From an uncultured Clostridia bacterium (GTDB taxonomy: Bacteria > Bacillota > Clostridia > Christensenellales > CAG-917): 64,000 nt of DNA. The stretch spans positions 1 to 64,000 of the forward strand of contig CAKQUV010000005.1 in the NCBI GenBank assembly GCA_934277615.1, in the 5' to 3' direction. Each line of letters begins with the position of its first letter. Position 1 is the first letter of the stretch. The notes beneath the pieces are model-generated. The model saw only the letters and a program-made list of their open reading frames with translations, was not told the origin of the DNA and ran no database searches. The position numbers and the translations under genes are program-made. Below are positions 41,602 to 50,766 of the stretch, one piece after another.

Positions 41602-43059
41602 TTATTGTTTGAGTTTGCGAGGTCTGCGCTTGAGTGCCTGCGCCGCAAAGTACACGCCCACGCACAGTCCGACCGCGCCCACGATTGCGATGATGATATA
41701 CCAAAGATTTACGTCCACCGTTGCGCCGGATTTTGCCCTTTGCCACATATTTACAACCACGTCGTTGCGGTCTGCAAAATCGCGCATAACGCCCAGCGTT
41801 TCGTTGATTTCGGGATAGCGGCCTTCGTCTGCAAAGTATTCCTCAACGTCGTATTCGCAATCTTCGAGGTATGCAAGCACGTCCTCGTCCGCCATAAGCA
41901 GGTTTTTGTCCGTTGCGGAGGTATATCCGATTGCAACGGAGTTGCGGATAGAGCTCATCGGAGAGCACATATAGTCGATAAACATCATTGCCGCAAGTTT
42001 GTTGTTTACGCTTGTGGGGATGCACCAACCGTCGTACCAGATATTGCTTGCAACCTTAGGCACGTAGTAGCCGAGTTGGTACGTGTCCGTTTCTTCGTCG
42101 TAGCCGCCTTCCTCGATTGCCCAAAGCGCGTCGCCGCTCCACGCAAAGTCGGCGTAAACGATTTCGTTTATCATATCGTCTTTGCCGAAATCCACTTCAT
42201 ATCCCGAGATATGTTCGCGTTGCTCGGTAAGCACTTTTTCCGCCGCTGCCACCATTTCGTCGTCGGTGCAGTTGATAAGTTGCTGGACGGTATAGCCCTT
42301 GTACTTTTCGGGGAGGAGGTTGTATTCGTACATATAGAAGATTGCGGCGGCGTACGTATCGCGCACGCTATCCTTCATAAGTATCTTATTTTCAAGGCGC
42401 TCGTTTTGTTGCACGTTCCAAAGCACGCCCCAGCCGTATTGCTCGAGTTCCTCTATGCTCACAACCGACGTGTTGTACAAAATGCCGAGCGTTCCGCACA
42501 TGTACGGCACCATAAAATCGGTCATATCGTATGTGTTGCCGTCCTTTGCTTTGACAGAGCCGAACATGCTTTCAATGACGTCCATGATGTCGGGATCGAT
42601 GTTGCCCCAATTCTCATGATCGGCACTTAAACTGCTCATTGCGTCAAGTGAGATATCGTATTGTGCAAGTTGACTTTCGAGTTCCTTTTTGATTTCCTTG
42701 TGGCTCAACAGGCATCCGGCAACCAAAAGTTTTTCGATTGCGTATTCGCTCGGGCATATCAAATCCACGTTTGCGTCGCCTTTAAGCACCTTGGTCATCA
42801 TCGTTTCGTTTGTGTCGAAAGTTGTGTAAGTTATATTGAGTTTGCGCCCCGTTTTTTCTTGATAGTAGGCGGCGAATTCGTCAAGCAGAGTGTTGCCGTC
42901 CTCGTCTCTTTCGCCGTCGATATAGTCTTCCCAATTGTATATGACAAGACGATCGCCGCTTGCAGAGCCCGTAGAACTGTTGTCGCAAGCAACGAGAGTT
43001 GGAAGCAAAACAAAGGAGAGAAGAAGGACAAGAATTATGAATTTCGCAATACGTTTCAT
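41602..43059 (-). CDS. potD: spermidine/putrescine-binding lipoprotein with C-terminal membrane helix
   Basis: 485-residue substrate-binding protein of the PotABCD importer. Lipoprotein signal ending LVAC (lipidated Cys25), then the polyamine-binding pattern LVIYNWEDYIDGE, CPSEYAIEKLL, YMCGTLGILYN, WSGDALWA and WYDGWCIPTSVNNKLAAMMFIDYMCSP. An extra membrane helix sits at the C-terminus (WYIIIAIVGAVGLCVGVYFA), followed by a basic end KRRPRKLKQ, so the protein may be anchored at both ends. This is longer than the usual 350 residues. Last gene of the operon, starting directly after potC. Confidence 0.9.
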   Translation of the reverse strand: MKRIAKFIILVLLLSFVLLPTLVACDNSSTGSASGDRLVIYNWEDYIDGERDEDGNTLLDEFAAYYQEKTGRKLNITYTTFDTNETMMTKVLKGDANVDLICPSEYAIEKLLVAGCLLSHKEIKKELESQLAQYDISLDAMSSLSADHENWGNIDPDIMDVIESMFGSVKAKDGNTYDMTDFMVPYMCGTLGILYNTSVVSIEELEQYGWGVLWNVQQNERLENKILMKDSVRDTYAAAIFYMYEYNLLPEKYKGYTVQQLINCTDDEMVAAAEKVLTEQREHISGYEVDFGKDDMINEIVYADFAWSGDALWAIEEGGYDEETDTYQLGYYVPKVASNIWYDGWCIPTSVNNKLAAMMFIDYMCSPMSSIRNSVAIGYTSATDKNLLMADEDVLAYLEDCEYDVEEYFADEGRYPEINETLGVMRDFADRNDVVVNMWQRAKSGATVDVNLWYIIIAIVGAVGLCVGVYFAAQALKRRPRKLKQ

Positions 43060-43883
43060 TGTGCCGCCTCCTTGTTCTTTTTCTTTTCGCGCGAGATTTT
43101 CACGAGGTTTATAGAAAGCACCGCCGCAAGCACGATTACGAAGATAATGGAGAATATCGCATACCAGAACGGCTCCAGTCCTTGCACGCGTGCGTCCGAA
43201 TAGATGTAAGTGGAAAGCGTGTTGATGCCGGTTGCCGCACCCTTGTTGATTTGGGTGATAATGAAGTCGTCCATAGACATAATAAACGCCATTACAAAAC
43301 CGCTTACGATACCGGGAGTGATTATGGGAATAAGCACTTTCACAAGAGCCTTAAACGGATTTGCGCCGAGGTCGAGAGCCGCCTCATAGATGTTGGGGTC
43401 CATAGATTCGAGTTTCGGCAAAACGCTGAGCACGACGTACGGAGTGCAGAACGCGATGTGCGCGATGATAAGTCGCAAATAGCCTTCGGGGAATGCGAAC
43501 GTTACAAAGAACACCATCATCGAAACCGCCATAACGATTTCGCTGTTGATGATAGGGAATTGGTTGACGTTTTCCACTATTCTGCGCATGCGTTTGCCGA
43601 GGTTGAATATGCCGATTGACGCAAACGTACCCATAATCGTTGCGATTACGGAAGATATGCTCGCTATGATAAACGTATTTGCAATCGCGCTCCAGAGTTC
43701 AGGCGACTTGTCGGATTTGAAAATGGACACGTACGCCTCGAAGCTGAACCCGTTGTCAAAGTTGAAGTTGGAACTGTTGGAGAAGGAGTATATTATCAAG
43801 AGAATAATCGGCGCATACAAAATCGCGAGGATTATCAAAAGATAAAACTTCTCGAAAAAGCCTCTTATTTTGTCTTTTACCAT
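43056..43883 (-). CDS. potC: spermidine/putrescine ABC transporter permease PotC
   Basis: 275-residue permease with six helices and the cytoplasmic EAALDLGANPFKALVKVLIPIITPGI loop (EAA motif) that docks to PotA. The N-terminus LIILAILYAPIILLIIYSFSNS is typical of PotC. It overlaps the potB end by 7 nt and abuts potD. Confidence 0.93.
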   Translation of the reverse strand: MVKDKIRGFFEKFYLLIILAILYAPIILLIIYSFSNSSNFNFDNGFSFEAYVSIFKSDKSPELWSAIANTFIIASISSVIATIMGTFASIGIFNLGKRMRRIVENVNQFPIINSEIVMAVSMMVFFVTFAFPEGYLRLIIAHIAFCTPYVVLSVLPKLESMDPNIYEAALDLGANPFKALVKVLIPIITPGIVSGFVMAFIMSMDDFIITQINKGAATGINTLSTYIYSDARVQGLEPFWYAIFSIIFVIVLAAVLSINLVKISREKKKNKEAAQ

Positions 43884-44677
43884 AACGACCTCCTCACAGC
43901 GTTGCTGTTGCGGTTAAACTTGTTCATCACAAAGTTGGATATGAGAACGAATATAAGCATGACAATGCTCATAATGGAGCCCACGCCGTACATGCCTTGC
44001 TCGAAACTCAATTGAATAGAGTCGCCAAAGAGGAAAATCTTGCCGTTTGAGAGCAATTGCGATATGGCGTAAGTGGAGATTGTGGGGATAAACACCATGG
44101 TGATTCCGCTGCAAATGCCGCTGAGCGAGAGCGGAAGCGTGGTCTTGAAGAACACGGTCGCCTTGTCTGCGCCGAGATCTTGCGCCGCTTCGATGTAGCT
44201 CTTATCTATGCCCGAAAGCGTAGTGTGCAAGGGGAGAATCATAAACGGCAAATAGTTGTACACCATACCGAAAATGACCGTGCCCATACCAAGTTCCACG
44301 CCCAGAGCAATGAAAATCGCTTTTGTCGCAAGCGTGCGGATAAGGAAGTTTACGCCCATAGGGATGACGTAAAGCAACACGAGGATTTTTCCGCTCGAGT
44401 ACTTTGAGAGTATGTACGCCACGGGATATCCGAGCAGTAGGCAAAGCGCGGTGGTTATCACGCCAACGAGCAGCGAATTGCCAAGCACCACAAGACTTGA
44501 CTTCGATGAGAAGAAAATCTTGAAGTTTTCAAACGTAAGGTTGTTGTCGGAGTCCAAAAACGCGTTTACCAGGATAAGCACGAGCGGAATGACAACGAAT
44601 AGAATGAGAAAAAGGATATAAGGAACGCTAAACGCCTTTTTCGTCAATCTGAATTTTTTGCGAACGATTTTTTTCAC
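43877..44677 (-). CDS. potB: spermidine/putrescine ABC transporter permease PotB
   Basis: 266-residue permease. N-terminus LPYILFLILFVVIPLVLILVNAF-type helix, EAAQDLGADKATVFFKTTLPLSLSGICSG docking loop and six helices, as in PotB. Start overlaps the potA stop by 4 nt, so translation is coupled. Confidence 0.93.
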   Translation of the reverse strand: MKKIVRKKFRLTKKAFSVPYILFLILFVVIPLVLILVNAFLDSDNNLTFENFKIFFSSKSSLVVLGNSLLVGVITTALCLLLGYPVAYILSKYSSGKILVLLYVIPMGVNFLIRTLATKAIFIALGVELGMGTVIFGMVYNYLPFMILPLHTTLSGIDKSYIEAAQDLGADKATVFFKTTLPLSLSGICSGITMVFIPTISTYAISQLLSNGKIFLFGDSIQLSFEQGMYGVGSIMSIVMLIFVLISNFVMNKFNRNSNAVRRSLW

Positions 44678-46305
44678 TCCGCGTCGTCCTCCTTGACTTC
44701 GGCGTCGCCCGATTGTGCGTCTTTTTCTTCTGCCTCGCTGATGATTTCCTCAACTGCGTCGAATTTTTCGACTTCCTGATTGCGAGCCTCTTCGATTGCT
44801 GCTTGCTCTTCCGCCGTCAAAGTTTCGTCCTTTACCACTTTTTCTTCCGCCACTTCGTCTGCGTCGCGCTTTTCGATGATAATCTTTTCGGGCGCAATCT
44901 TGATACCTACGCGGTCGCCTTTGAGCCAATCGTCGTCTGTATCGGCAAAGAAGATATAGTGCTCGTCGGTTGAGAGTATCGCTTGATAATAGCTGCCTTT
45001 ATATATGGACGAAAGCACGGTTGCGCCGATTTGTCCGTCCTCTTCGTCGTCGAGGATTTCAACGTCGTCAAAGTCGACGGACACTTTGACGGGAGTGCCG
45101 ACTTCGAGGTCTGTCTTGCATTCGAAGTCCACACCACAGATTTCCACAAGGTTTTCGCCTGTGATGACGGTATCGATTTCGTTGATAATGCGCGTTTTGT
45201 GCATGATGTGCAAATCAAACGGCTTGATATAAATACCCACCGTTTCGCCGATGTTGTAAGTGTCCGTATCGTGCGCCACGATTTCGTTTCCGTTTGCGAG
45301 GAGCGTGATTTGATAGTGGTCGCCCTTAAACACGGACGAAAGCACTTCAGCGGTAAGAATAGTCTTTTTGTCGTCGACTTTCTTGATTTTCACGTCCTCG
45401 GGGCGGATGATAACGTCGATAGGCTCGTTGTGCTTGAATCCTTTGTCCACGCACTCGAACACCGTGTCGCAGAATTCAACCTTGTAGTCCTCCAGCATAA
45501 CGCCCGAAAGAATTGTGCTTTCGCCGATGAAGTCCGCAACGAAAGCGTTTGCAGGCTCGTCGTACACCTTTTCGGGAGACGCGATTTGTTGAATTTCGCC
45601 AAGTCGCATAACCACGATTTTGTCGGACATGGTAAGAGCTTCTTCCTGATCGTGCGTAACGTAAATAAACGTGATGCCCAGACGCTTATGCATATCCATA
45701 AGCTCCAGTTGCATATCTTTTCTCATTTTGAGGTCGAGCGCGCCCAAAGGCTCGTCGAGAAGCAACACTTCCGGCTCGTTTACGAGCGCGCGGGCGATTG
45801 CCACGCGTTGTTGTTGGCCGCCGCTGAGGGAAGATACGTTTCTGTGTCCGTAGTCCTCGAGGTCAACCATTTTGAGAGCGTCGTTGACTTTTGTCTTGAT
45901 TTCGGCTTTGGTATATTTTCTGAAAAGTTGCACGGTTTCGCCTTTCTTATTTACTTTGGTGCCGTTGGGGATAACCTTGAGCTTAAGTCCGAAAGCAATG
46001 TTGTTAAAGACGTTGAGGTGGGGGAACAAGGCGTACTTTTGGAACACCGTGTTAAGCGGGCGCAAGTGCGGGGGAGTGTCCGTAATGTCCTTGCCGTTGA
46101 AGATTATTTTACCGCTTGTAGGCATTTCAAAGCCGGCAATCATACGCAAAGTCGTAGTTTTTCCGCAACCGGACGGACCGAGAAGCGTAACAAATTCGCC
46201 TCTTTTGATAGTAAGGCTTGCGTTTTTGACCACTTGCTTTCCGTCATACTCTTTGTAGACGTTGCGCAATTCGATGATGTTGTCAACAGGTGTTTTGTTT
46301 GTCAT
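44674..46305 (-). CDS. potA: spermidine/putrescine ABC transporter ATPase with duplicated TOBE region
   Basis: 543-residue ATPase that powers polyamine import. Walker A GPSGCGKTT, signature LSGGQQQR, Walker B VLLLDEP and H-loop VTHDQEEAL are intact in residues 1-250. Beyond it two similar TOBE-like segments follow (VIIRPEDVKIKK...LSSVFKGDHYQITLL and VSVDFDDVEIL...LSSIYKGSYYQAILS), where the family usually has one, and then an acidic tail of about 60 residues. Family members are near 370 residues. RBS GAGGTT. First gene of potABCD. Confidence 0.92.
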   Translation of the reverse strand: MTNKTPVDNIIELRNVYKEYDGKQVVKNASLTIKRGEFVTLLGPSGCGKTTTLRMIAGFEMPTSGKIIFNGKDITDTPPHLRPLNTVFQKYALFPHLNVFNNIAFGLKLKVIPNGTKVNKKGETVQLFRKYTKAEIKTKVNDALKMVDLEDYGHRNVSSLSGGQQQRVAIARALVNEPEVLLLDEPLGALDLKMRKDMQLELMDMHKRLGITFIYVTHDQEEALTMSDKIVVMRLGEIQQIASPEKVYDEPANAFVADFIGESTILSGVMLEDYKVEFCDTVFECVDKGFKHNEPIDVIIRPEDVKIKKVDDKKTILTAEVLSSVFKGDHYQITLLANGNEIVAHDTDTYNIGETVGIYIKPFDLHIMHKTRIINEIDTVITGENLVEICGVDFECKTDLEVGTPVKVSVDFDDVEILDDEEDGQIGATVLSSIYKGSYYQAILSTDEHYIFFADTDDDWLKGDRVGIKIAPEKIIIEKRDADEVAEEKVVKDETLTAEEQAAIEEARNQEVEKFDAVEEIISEAEEKDAQSGDAEVKEDDAE

Positions 46306-46369
46306 AGTATATAACCTCGTGTTATTCCCATTCTGTGAGAAACATTGTGTTTTCTTGTTTTTATTTATA

Positions 46370-46771
46370 AATGCAATTTTCCCCTTTCCTCAAGGTGTTT
46401 GGACTTCGGCGTTTGCGCACCGCAATCCGCCTCGTTCGCTTTGGCTACGACACATTCACCGAATGTGTCGCTTAACGCGTCGCGCCCATATTCCGTTCCC
46501 CCTCTGCGCTTTGCTTGAGGGAACCCACGACGACCGCGTAGCGGGGGACAACTCGACGCGATTGACTTCGTAGCAATCGCTATTCCGTCGCTTCGCTCCT
46601 TACGGCACGCGCATAATAGGGACATTTCCCTCATTATGCCACTGCGCTTTGTGCGCCAGCTACGCAACAACACGGCGCAGTCGCTTGTACTAATCGTCAA
46701 GCTCGACGCTCGATGCGGTCGGCGCCTTGCGCCTCCGACTCCGAATAAGCACATTTCGTTAATAAGTACGC
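46370..46771 (-). repeat. dispersed structured repeat, copy D (long form)
   Basis: Minus-oriented full-length copy of about 402 nt, closest to copy B, with the hairpin block GCGATTG...CAATCGC and the block around CGACACATTC / GAATGTGTCG (a perfect 10-bp hairpin). It lies between the XRE-cupin gene and potA, both minus strand, so it would be inside their common transcript if there is one. No gene in 46306-46838. Confidence 0.85.
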
Positions 46772-46838
46772 TCCGAATCAGTGTACGTTCGGATAAGGCT
46801 ACGCCTTCCTAAATTATTAATTATTAATTACTAATTCC

Positions 46839-47372
46839 TTAAAAAGTAGGTGGGGAAGCTATCCATAGTACGATTGCTTTCTCGTTGGTGCGGTTTTCAA
46901 GGTGGTGAACCTTTGATGAAGAGAAGTAAAACACTTCGCCTTTCTTTACGCAATACGCCGCTTGCCCTATGTGCAGCCACACTCTGCCGGAAAGCACGTA
47001 TCCGAATTCCTCGCCCTCGTGCGGAACGTCCTCTTCAAGCACCGAATGCGGCGCAATCGTAACGCGGATAGGCTCCATTTCGTTCTTTTGCGCATTGGGC
47101 ACCAGCCACTCTATTTTGTGGTCGTCCGTTTCCTTTTCTATAAACTCGGCTTCCGTAAACACCACTTTTTCTTCCTTTTCGTCCTTGAAGAAGTCCGCAA
47201 AGTTTGTTCCGAGTGCATTGAGAATGTCCTCGAGCGTGGTGATAGAGGGGGAAGTAAGCTCGTTTTCAAGTTGAGAAATATATCCCTTTGTCAGCTCGCA
47301 GCGGTCTGCAAGTTCTTCTTGAGTGAGGTTGTTTTGCAATCTCAGGCGTTTGATTTTGATGCCAAGTTCCAT
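46839..47372 (-). CDS. XRE-family regulator with cupin domain (PuuR-like)
   Basis: 177-residue regulator: HTH at about 6-60 (IKRLRLQNNLTQEELADRCE, LTKGYISQLENELTSPSITTL) and a cupin at about 100-175 (IAPHSVLEEDVPHEGEEFGYVLSGRVWLHIG...HLENRT). Proteins of this type control polyamine genes in many Bacillota, in agreement with potABCD next on the same strand. ATG 47372 follows AGAGGA; a longer frame would translate through this site. Two perfect palindromes lie in its promoter region. Confidence 0.9.
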   Translation of the reverse strand: MELGIKIKRLRLQNNLTQEELADRCELTKGYISQLENELTSPSITTLEDILNALGTNFADFFKDEKEEKVVFTEAEFIEKETDDHKIEWLVPNAQKNEMEPIRVTIAPHSVLEEDVPHEGEEFGYVLSGRVWLHIGQAAYCVKKGEVFYFSSSKVHHLENRTNEKAIVLWIASPPTF

Positions 47373-47423
47373 ATTTTCCTCTAAAAGCAAAAAGCACGCA
47401 AAAATACACTTGCCGTGTATTTC

Positions 47424-47440
47424 GTTTAGGCGTACTAAAC
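47424..47440 (-). promoter_or_regulatory. operator palindrome 1 (GTTTAG-N5-CTAAAC)
   Basis: GTTTAG GCGTA CTAAAC, perfect inverted repeat in the 5' leader of the XRE-cupin gene, with further GTTTAG half-sites at 47451 and 47473. Confidence 0.6.
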
Positions 47441-47462
47441 TTTTGCCTTAGTTTAGGCAAAA
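47441..47462 (-). promoter_or_regulatory. inverted repeat in the XRE leader
   Basis: Perfect 8-bp arms TTTTGCCT / AGGCAAAA around TAGTTT, overlapping the middle GTTTAG half-site. It could form an RNA hairpin. Confidence 0.4.
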
Positions 47463-47503
47463 ATTACGTTTCGTTTAGTGTGTTTCGCAATTTCTAACAA
47501 AAA

Positions 47504-47520
47504 GTTTAGCAAAACTAAAC
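47504..47520 (-). promoter_or_regulatory. operator palindrome 2 (GTTTAG-N5-CTAAAC)
   Basis: GTTTAG CAAAA CTAAAC, perfect, located just downstream of the predicted start of transcription and 80 bp from palindrome 1. It also covers the -10 region (TAAACT) of an alternative promoter with TTGACA at 47526-47531. Confidence 0.65.
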
Positions 47521-47536
47521 CAAATTGTCAAAAACG

Positions 47537-47565
47537 ATTATATATGTTTGCAGTGTCAAAGTCAA
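47537..47565 (-). promoter_or_regulatory. promoter of the XRE-cupin gene
   Basis: On the minus strand: TTGACT (47560-47565), exact 17-bp spacer, TATAAT (47537-47542). Confidence 0.65.
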
Positions 47566-47738
47566 CGATATTAACGCAATTTTTCGACATATTTTTACAA
47601 AAATAAAGTTGCGATTTGTACGGGCGTTCAAAGACGGCAAATTTAAAACGCTCTCTACAATATTACGAGGGTATTTTCCCTCTTGAAAAAAAACGGAATA
47701 GGGGTTATTATTGTTTTATCGAATTAAAGAGGGAAATT

Positions 47739-48545
47739 ATGCAAACTCATCAAAGCAAACTTGCAAAAAACAAGCTTTTCGGCACGCTTGCAATCATTTT
47801 GGGCGTGTTCGGATTTTTGATTATCATACATAGGCTCAGTTATTATTTCTTTGAATATGACGAGAAATTCAGCCCTGTAGATTACGGAAAATTCAATATT
47901 TTGTCATTTTTCACCATTCAGTCCAACATATTCGTATACGTCTATCTCATTTGCATAGGTCTAGCTTCTTACGGCGTTAAGGGCGCTGGCAAGGTCGCAT
48001 ACAATCCGCTTGTGGGCGCAATGGCAACCACGTACATTCTGGTTACGGGGCTTGTCTATACGGCAGGTATTCCTATGGGGTTTACGCCGCCGTTCAAGTG
48101 GCACGACGCCTACCACGCAATGAGCAGTTTTATTCAGGTGTATTTCCATATGATTATACCTCCGATAATGCTTATTTTGTGGTTTTTCCCCTTGTCGGAC
48201 GCAAAGGTCAATCACAAGCACGTGTGGTATTTCGCAATATATCCGCTCGCGTACTCGTTATTCTCCATTATTCGCGGCGCGGTGGGCAAAATGCACTTTT
48301 ATCCGTACCCGTTTTATCGTCCGGAATTTATATGGTCTTTCTTTTCAAAGAGCGAAACCGTCAACTATCCGCTCGCATACTTTTTGATGTCGCTCGTGCT
48401 TATCGTCGGTATGTTGCTGTTTATCGGCATAGGCAGGCTTATGATATTCATCAACGATAAGCGTGTGGATAGCGTGTTCAAGTCGCTCGAGCCGTCGTAT
48501 ATAAGAGAAGACGGACAAGAGCAAAGCGGCAATATTGCGGCGTAA
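47739..48545 (+). CDS. Pr6Pr family membrane protein
   Basis: 268 residues with six predicted helices. The Pr6Pr pattern is visible: ILSFFTIQSNIFVYVYLICIG after helix 1, MATTYILVTGLVYTAGI, then WHDAYHAMSSFIQVYFHMIIPPIMLILWF (conserved His residues in membrane segments) and AIYPLAYSLFSIIRG. The family is related to FAR-17a/AIG1 hydrolases; bacterial roles unknown. ATG 47739 follows AGAGGG. Confidence 0.75.
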   Translation: MQTHQSKLAKNKLFGTLAIILGVFGFLIIIHRLSYYFFEYDEKFSPVDYGKFNILSFFTIQSNIFVYVYLICIGLASYGVKGAGKVAYNPLVGAMATTYILVTGLVYTAGIPMGFTPPFKWHDAYHAMSSFIQVYFHMIIPPIMLILWFFPLSDAKVNHKHVWYFAIYPLAYSLFSIIRGAVGKMHFYPYPFYRPEFIWSFFSKSETVNYPLAYFLMSLVLIVGMLLFIGIGRLMIFINDKRVDSVFKSLEPSYIREDGQEQSGNIAA

Positions 48546-48694
48546 TGCGCAAATCTCGGCATTGACTTTGAATTCATGCGGTGATATCGTATATATTAAT
48601 GTCGGGCAAAAATAAAACGAACCTTGTCAAAACATCGCTATTTTCGTGCTTTTGGGCAAATTCTCGTTCGGCATAGCAAAAAAAGAGGCGGAAT

Positions 48695-49654
48695 ATGAAA
48701 TCTGCAATTATAGGTCTCGGAGTTATAGGCAAAGTGCATTTCGACGTTTTGAAAAGCCAAAACGCCGATATTGTCGCGCTTTGCGACATCGACGAGAGCG
48801 CGCTTGAAAAATACGACGGCGTAAACAAATACACCGATTATAAAAAGATGCTCGATTGCGAGCATATAGACGTCGTGCATATCTGCACGCCGCATTATTT
48901 GCATGCCGAAATGGCGATTTATGCTTTGGGCAAAAACGTCAACGTGCTTTGCGAAAAACCGCTATGTATCAAAGTCGAGGACGTGGACAGAATTATCGAC
49001 GCCGAGAGCAAATCAAAGGCAATGCTCGGCGTGTGCTTGCAAAATCGCTACAACAAATCCAGCCAGTACGTCAAACATCTTTTGGACGGCAAGAAGGTGG
49101 ATTTTGCATTCGGCAACGTGTCCTGGCATCGCGACAGAGCGTATTACGAGTCGGGCGATTGGCGCGGCAAATGGGCGACAGAGGGCGGTGGAGTCATGAT
49201 AAATCAAGCCATACACACTCTCGACCTTATGCAATGGATTTGCGGTGCGCCAAGGAGCGTTTGCGCCAACACTTACAATTATTCGCTCAAGGACGTAATC
49301 GAAGTCGAGGACACCGCAATCGCACTGTTTAAAGGCGATACGGATTTTGAGTTTTTTGCCACCAACACCGCAAAGAACGATTTGCCAATAGAAATCCGTT
49401 TTATGTCGGGCGGCGATATCATAACTCTTTATCCCGACGAAGTGCTTGTCAACGGCGAAGTCGCCGACATCGACAAAGGCATGAATTGGTATGGCAAGAT
49501 TTCATACGGCAACGGACACCAAAAGCTCATTCGCCATTTTTACGATTGCGTGGAGAGGGGCGAAAAGTTTTGGATAGACGCAAAAGAAGCCTCCGCCTGC
49601 GTAAAACAAGTGCTTGCCTCTTACCAAAGCCACGGCAAAGAAATCGAGATTTAA
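48695..49654 (+). CDS. Gfo/Idh/MocA family oxidoreductase
   Basis: 319-residue NAD(P)-dependent sugar dehydrogenase. Rossmann motif GLGVIGKVHFD (8-18), CTPHYLHAEMAIYALGKNVNVLCEKP with the family Glu-Lys-Pro (87-89), and WATEGGGVMINQAIHTLDLMQWICG in the C-terminal alpha/beta domain. Substrate unknown. Its position 5' of the AraC/uronate region suggests sugar catabolism, but it lies outside the divergent promoter region. RBS near GGCGG. Confidence 0.9.
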   Translation: MKSAIIGLGVIGKVHFDVLKSQNADIVALCDIDESALEKYDGVNKYTDYKKMLDCEHIDVVHICTPHYLHAEMAIYALGKNVNVLCEKPLCIKVEDVDRIIDAESKSKAMLGVCLQNRYNKSSQYVKHLLDGKKVDFAFGNVSWHRDRAYYESGDWRGKWATEGGGVMINQAIHTLDLMQWICGAPRSVCANTYNYSLKDVIEVEDTAIALFKGDTDFEFFATNTAKNDLPIEIRFMSGGDIITLYPDEVLVNGEVADIDKGMNWYGKISYGNGHQKLIRHFYDCVERGEKFWIDAKEASACVKQVLASYQSHGKEIEI

Positions 49655-49673
49655 CAATTAAAATATTCCACAA

Positions 49674-49768
49674 CTGCGGCAACGTCGCAATATCACTTTT
49701 GGCGCAAGTCAAAAATATCACTCTCGCGCAGCGAGAATATCACTTGCGCACAGCGCAAATATCACTCT
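49674..49768 (+). repeat. second array of small hairpins joined by (A)ATATCACT
   Basis: TGCGGC-AAC-GTCGCA, TTTTGGC-GCAA-GTCAAAA, CTCGC-GCA-GCGAG and TTGCGC-ACA-GCGCAA in a row, each followed by (A)ATATCACT. Two stems have G-T pairs. Same linker as the array at 27989 but mostly different stems. Between two convergent genes. Confidence 0.8.
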
Positions 49769-49905
49769 CGAACATAAAATGTCGGGATTATGATATTTCC
49801 TTGGACAAAAATGATATAAAACACCCTAAAAATGACATAATTTTTTATCAAAAAACAGCCAAAATACGGCTGCTTTTTTTGAGGAAAATGAATATTTTTA
49901 TGCAA

Positions 49906-50760
49906 TTATTGAAGGTTAATCGAGGCATAAAATTGCTTTGGAGTTATGCCGTATTCGTTTTTGAAAGCACGGAAAAAATGGGTGTAATCGGAAAAGCCGC
50001 ACTTTAGATATACCTCGGTTACGGGGTAGCCTTGCTCTATATATTGCTTTGAAAGAACGAGGCGTTTTTTGAGTATATAGCGGTGAGGCGAAGTGTTGGT
50101 GTTTTCTTTGAAAACGTGCGCAAAATAGTACTTGTCGACAAACAGCGCAGAAGCAATAGCGTCCAGCGACAAATCATCGGTGATATGCTCGGAAATATAG
50201 TCGATTGCCTTGGTTACGCAGGCGTTATTTTTGCCATACACGGCGAAATCGTCGGCATTTTGCAGGAAATATTGTCCCAAAAGCACAAGCAGCGACTTTA
50301 TGCGCTCCTCATTTTCTATATCATAGCCGAAAGCGTCCTCTTGCGAGTGTGAAACGCCCTCCAGCATATGCCTGATTTTGTCTGAAATCACGGCGTTGCG
50401 CACCAAAAACGCATTATGTGCGGAGGCTTGCAAAAAGCAAGTATTCAGGTCTGTTTTAGGGGTGGAAATGCGCCTCAGATAGCGTTGATTGAGCCACAAA
50501 ACAATGCGTTCGTACATTTCGGCAGAGTCCTTAATGTCGAGTTGGTGAAGTTTGCTCGGCGGTATCAAAAGCACGTCGCCCGGGCGCAAAACGTACTTGC
50601 AATCTTCGATAATGTACTTCGCAGAACCTTGCAAAAAGAAATAGACTTCGGAAAAATCGTGCGAGTGCATCTCCACCGTTTTGAAGTCCTTGTCTTTTTT
50701 GTGATGCACCTCGAATGTGGATGTGCTCATCTGTTGATTTTCGTATTTATCGTTACTCAT
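49906..50760 (-). CDS. AraC family transcriptional regulator
   Basis: 284-residue regulator with an N-terminal cupin (EMHSHDFSEVYFFLQGSAKYIIEDCKYVLRPGDVLLIPPSKLH) and a C-terminal double HTH (SLDAIASALFVDKYYFAHVFKENTNTSPHRYILKKRL, then VTEVYLKCGFSDYTHFFRAFKNEYGITPKQF). Divergent from uxaC with 109 nt between starts, so it probably activates the uronate operon in response to a uronate-derived sugar. ATG 50760 lies 6 nt after its own -10 box and has no RBS, so the mRNA seems leaderless. Confidence 0.9.
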   Translation of the reverse strand: MSNDKYENQQMSTSTFEVHHKKDKDFKTVEMHSHDFSEVYFFLQGSAKYIIEDCKYVLRPGDVLLIPPSKLHQLDIKDSAEMYERIVLWLNQRYLRRISTPKTDLNTCFLQASAHNAFLVRNAVISDKIRHMLEGVSHSQEDAFGYDIENEERIKSLLVLLGQYFLQNADDFAVYGKNNACVTKAIDYISEHITDDLSLDAIASALFVDKYYFAHVFKENTNTSPHRYILKKRLVLSKQYIEQGYPVTEVYLKCGFSDYTHFFRAFKNEYGITPKQFYASINLQ

Positions 50761-50766
50761 AATCAA

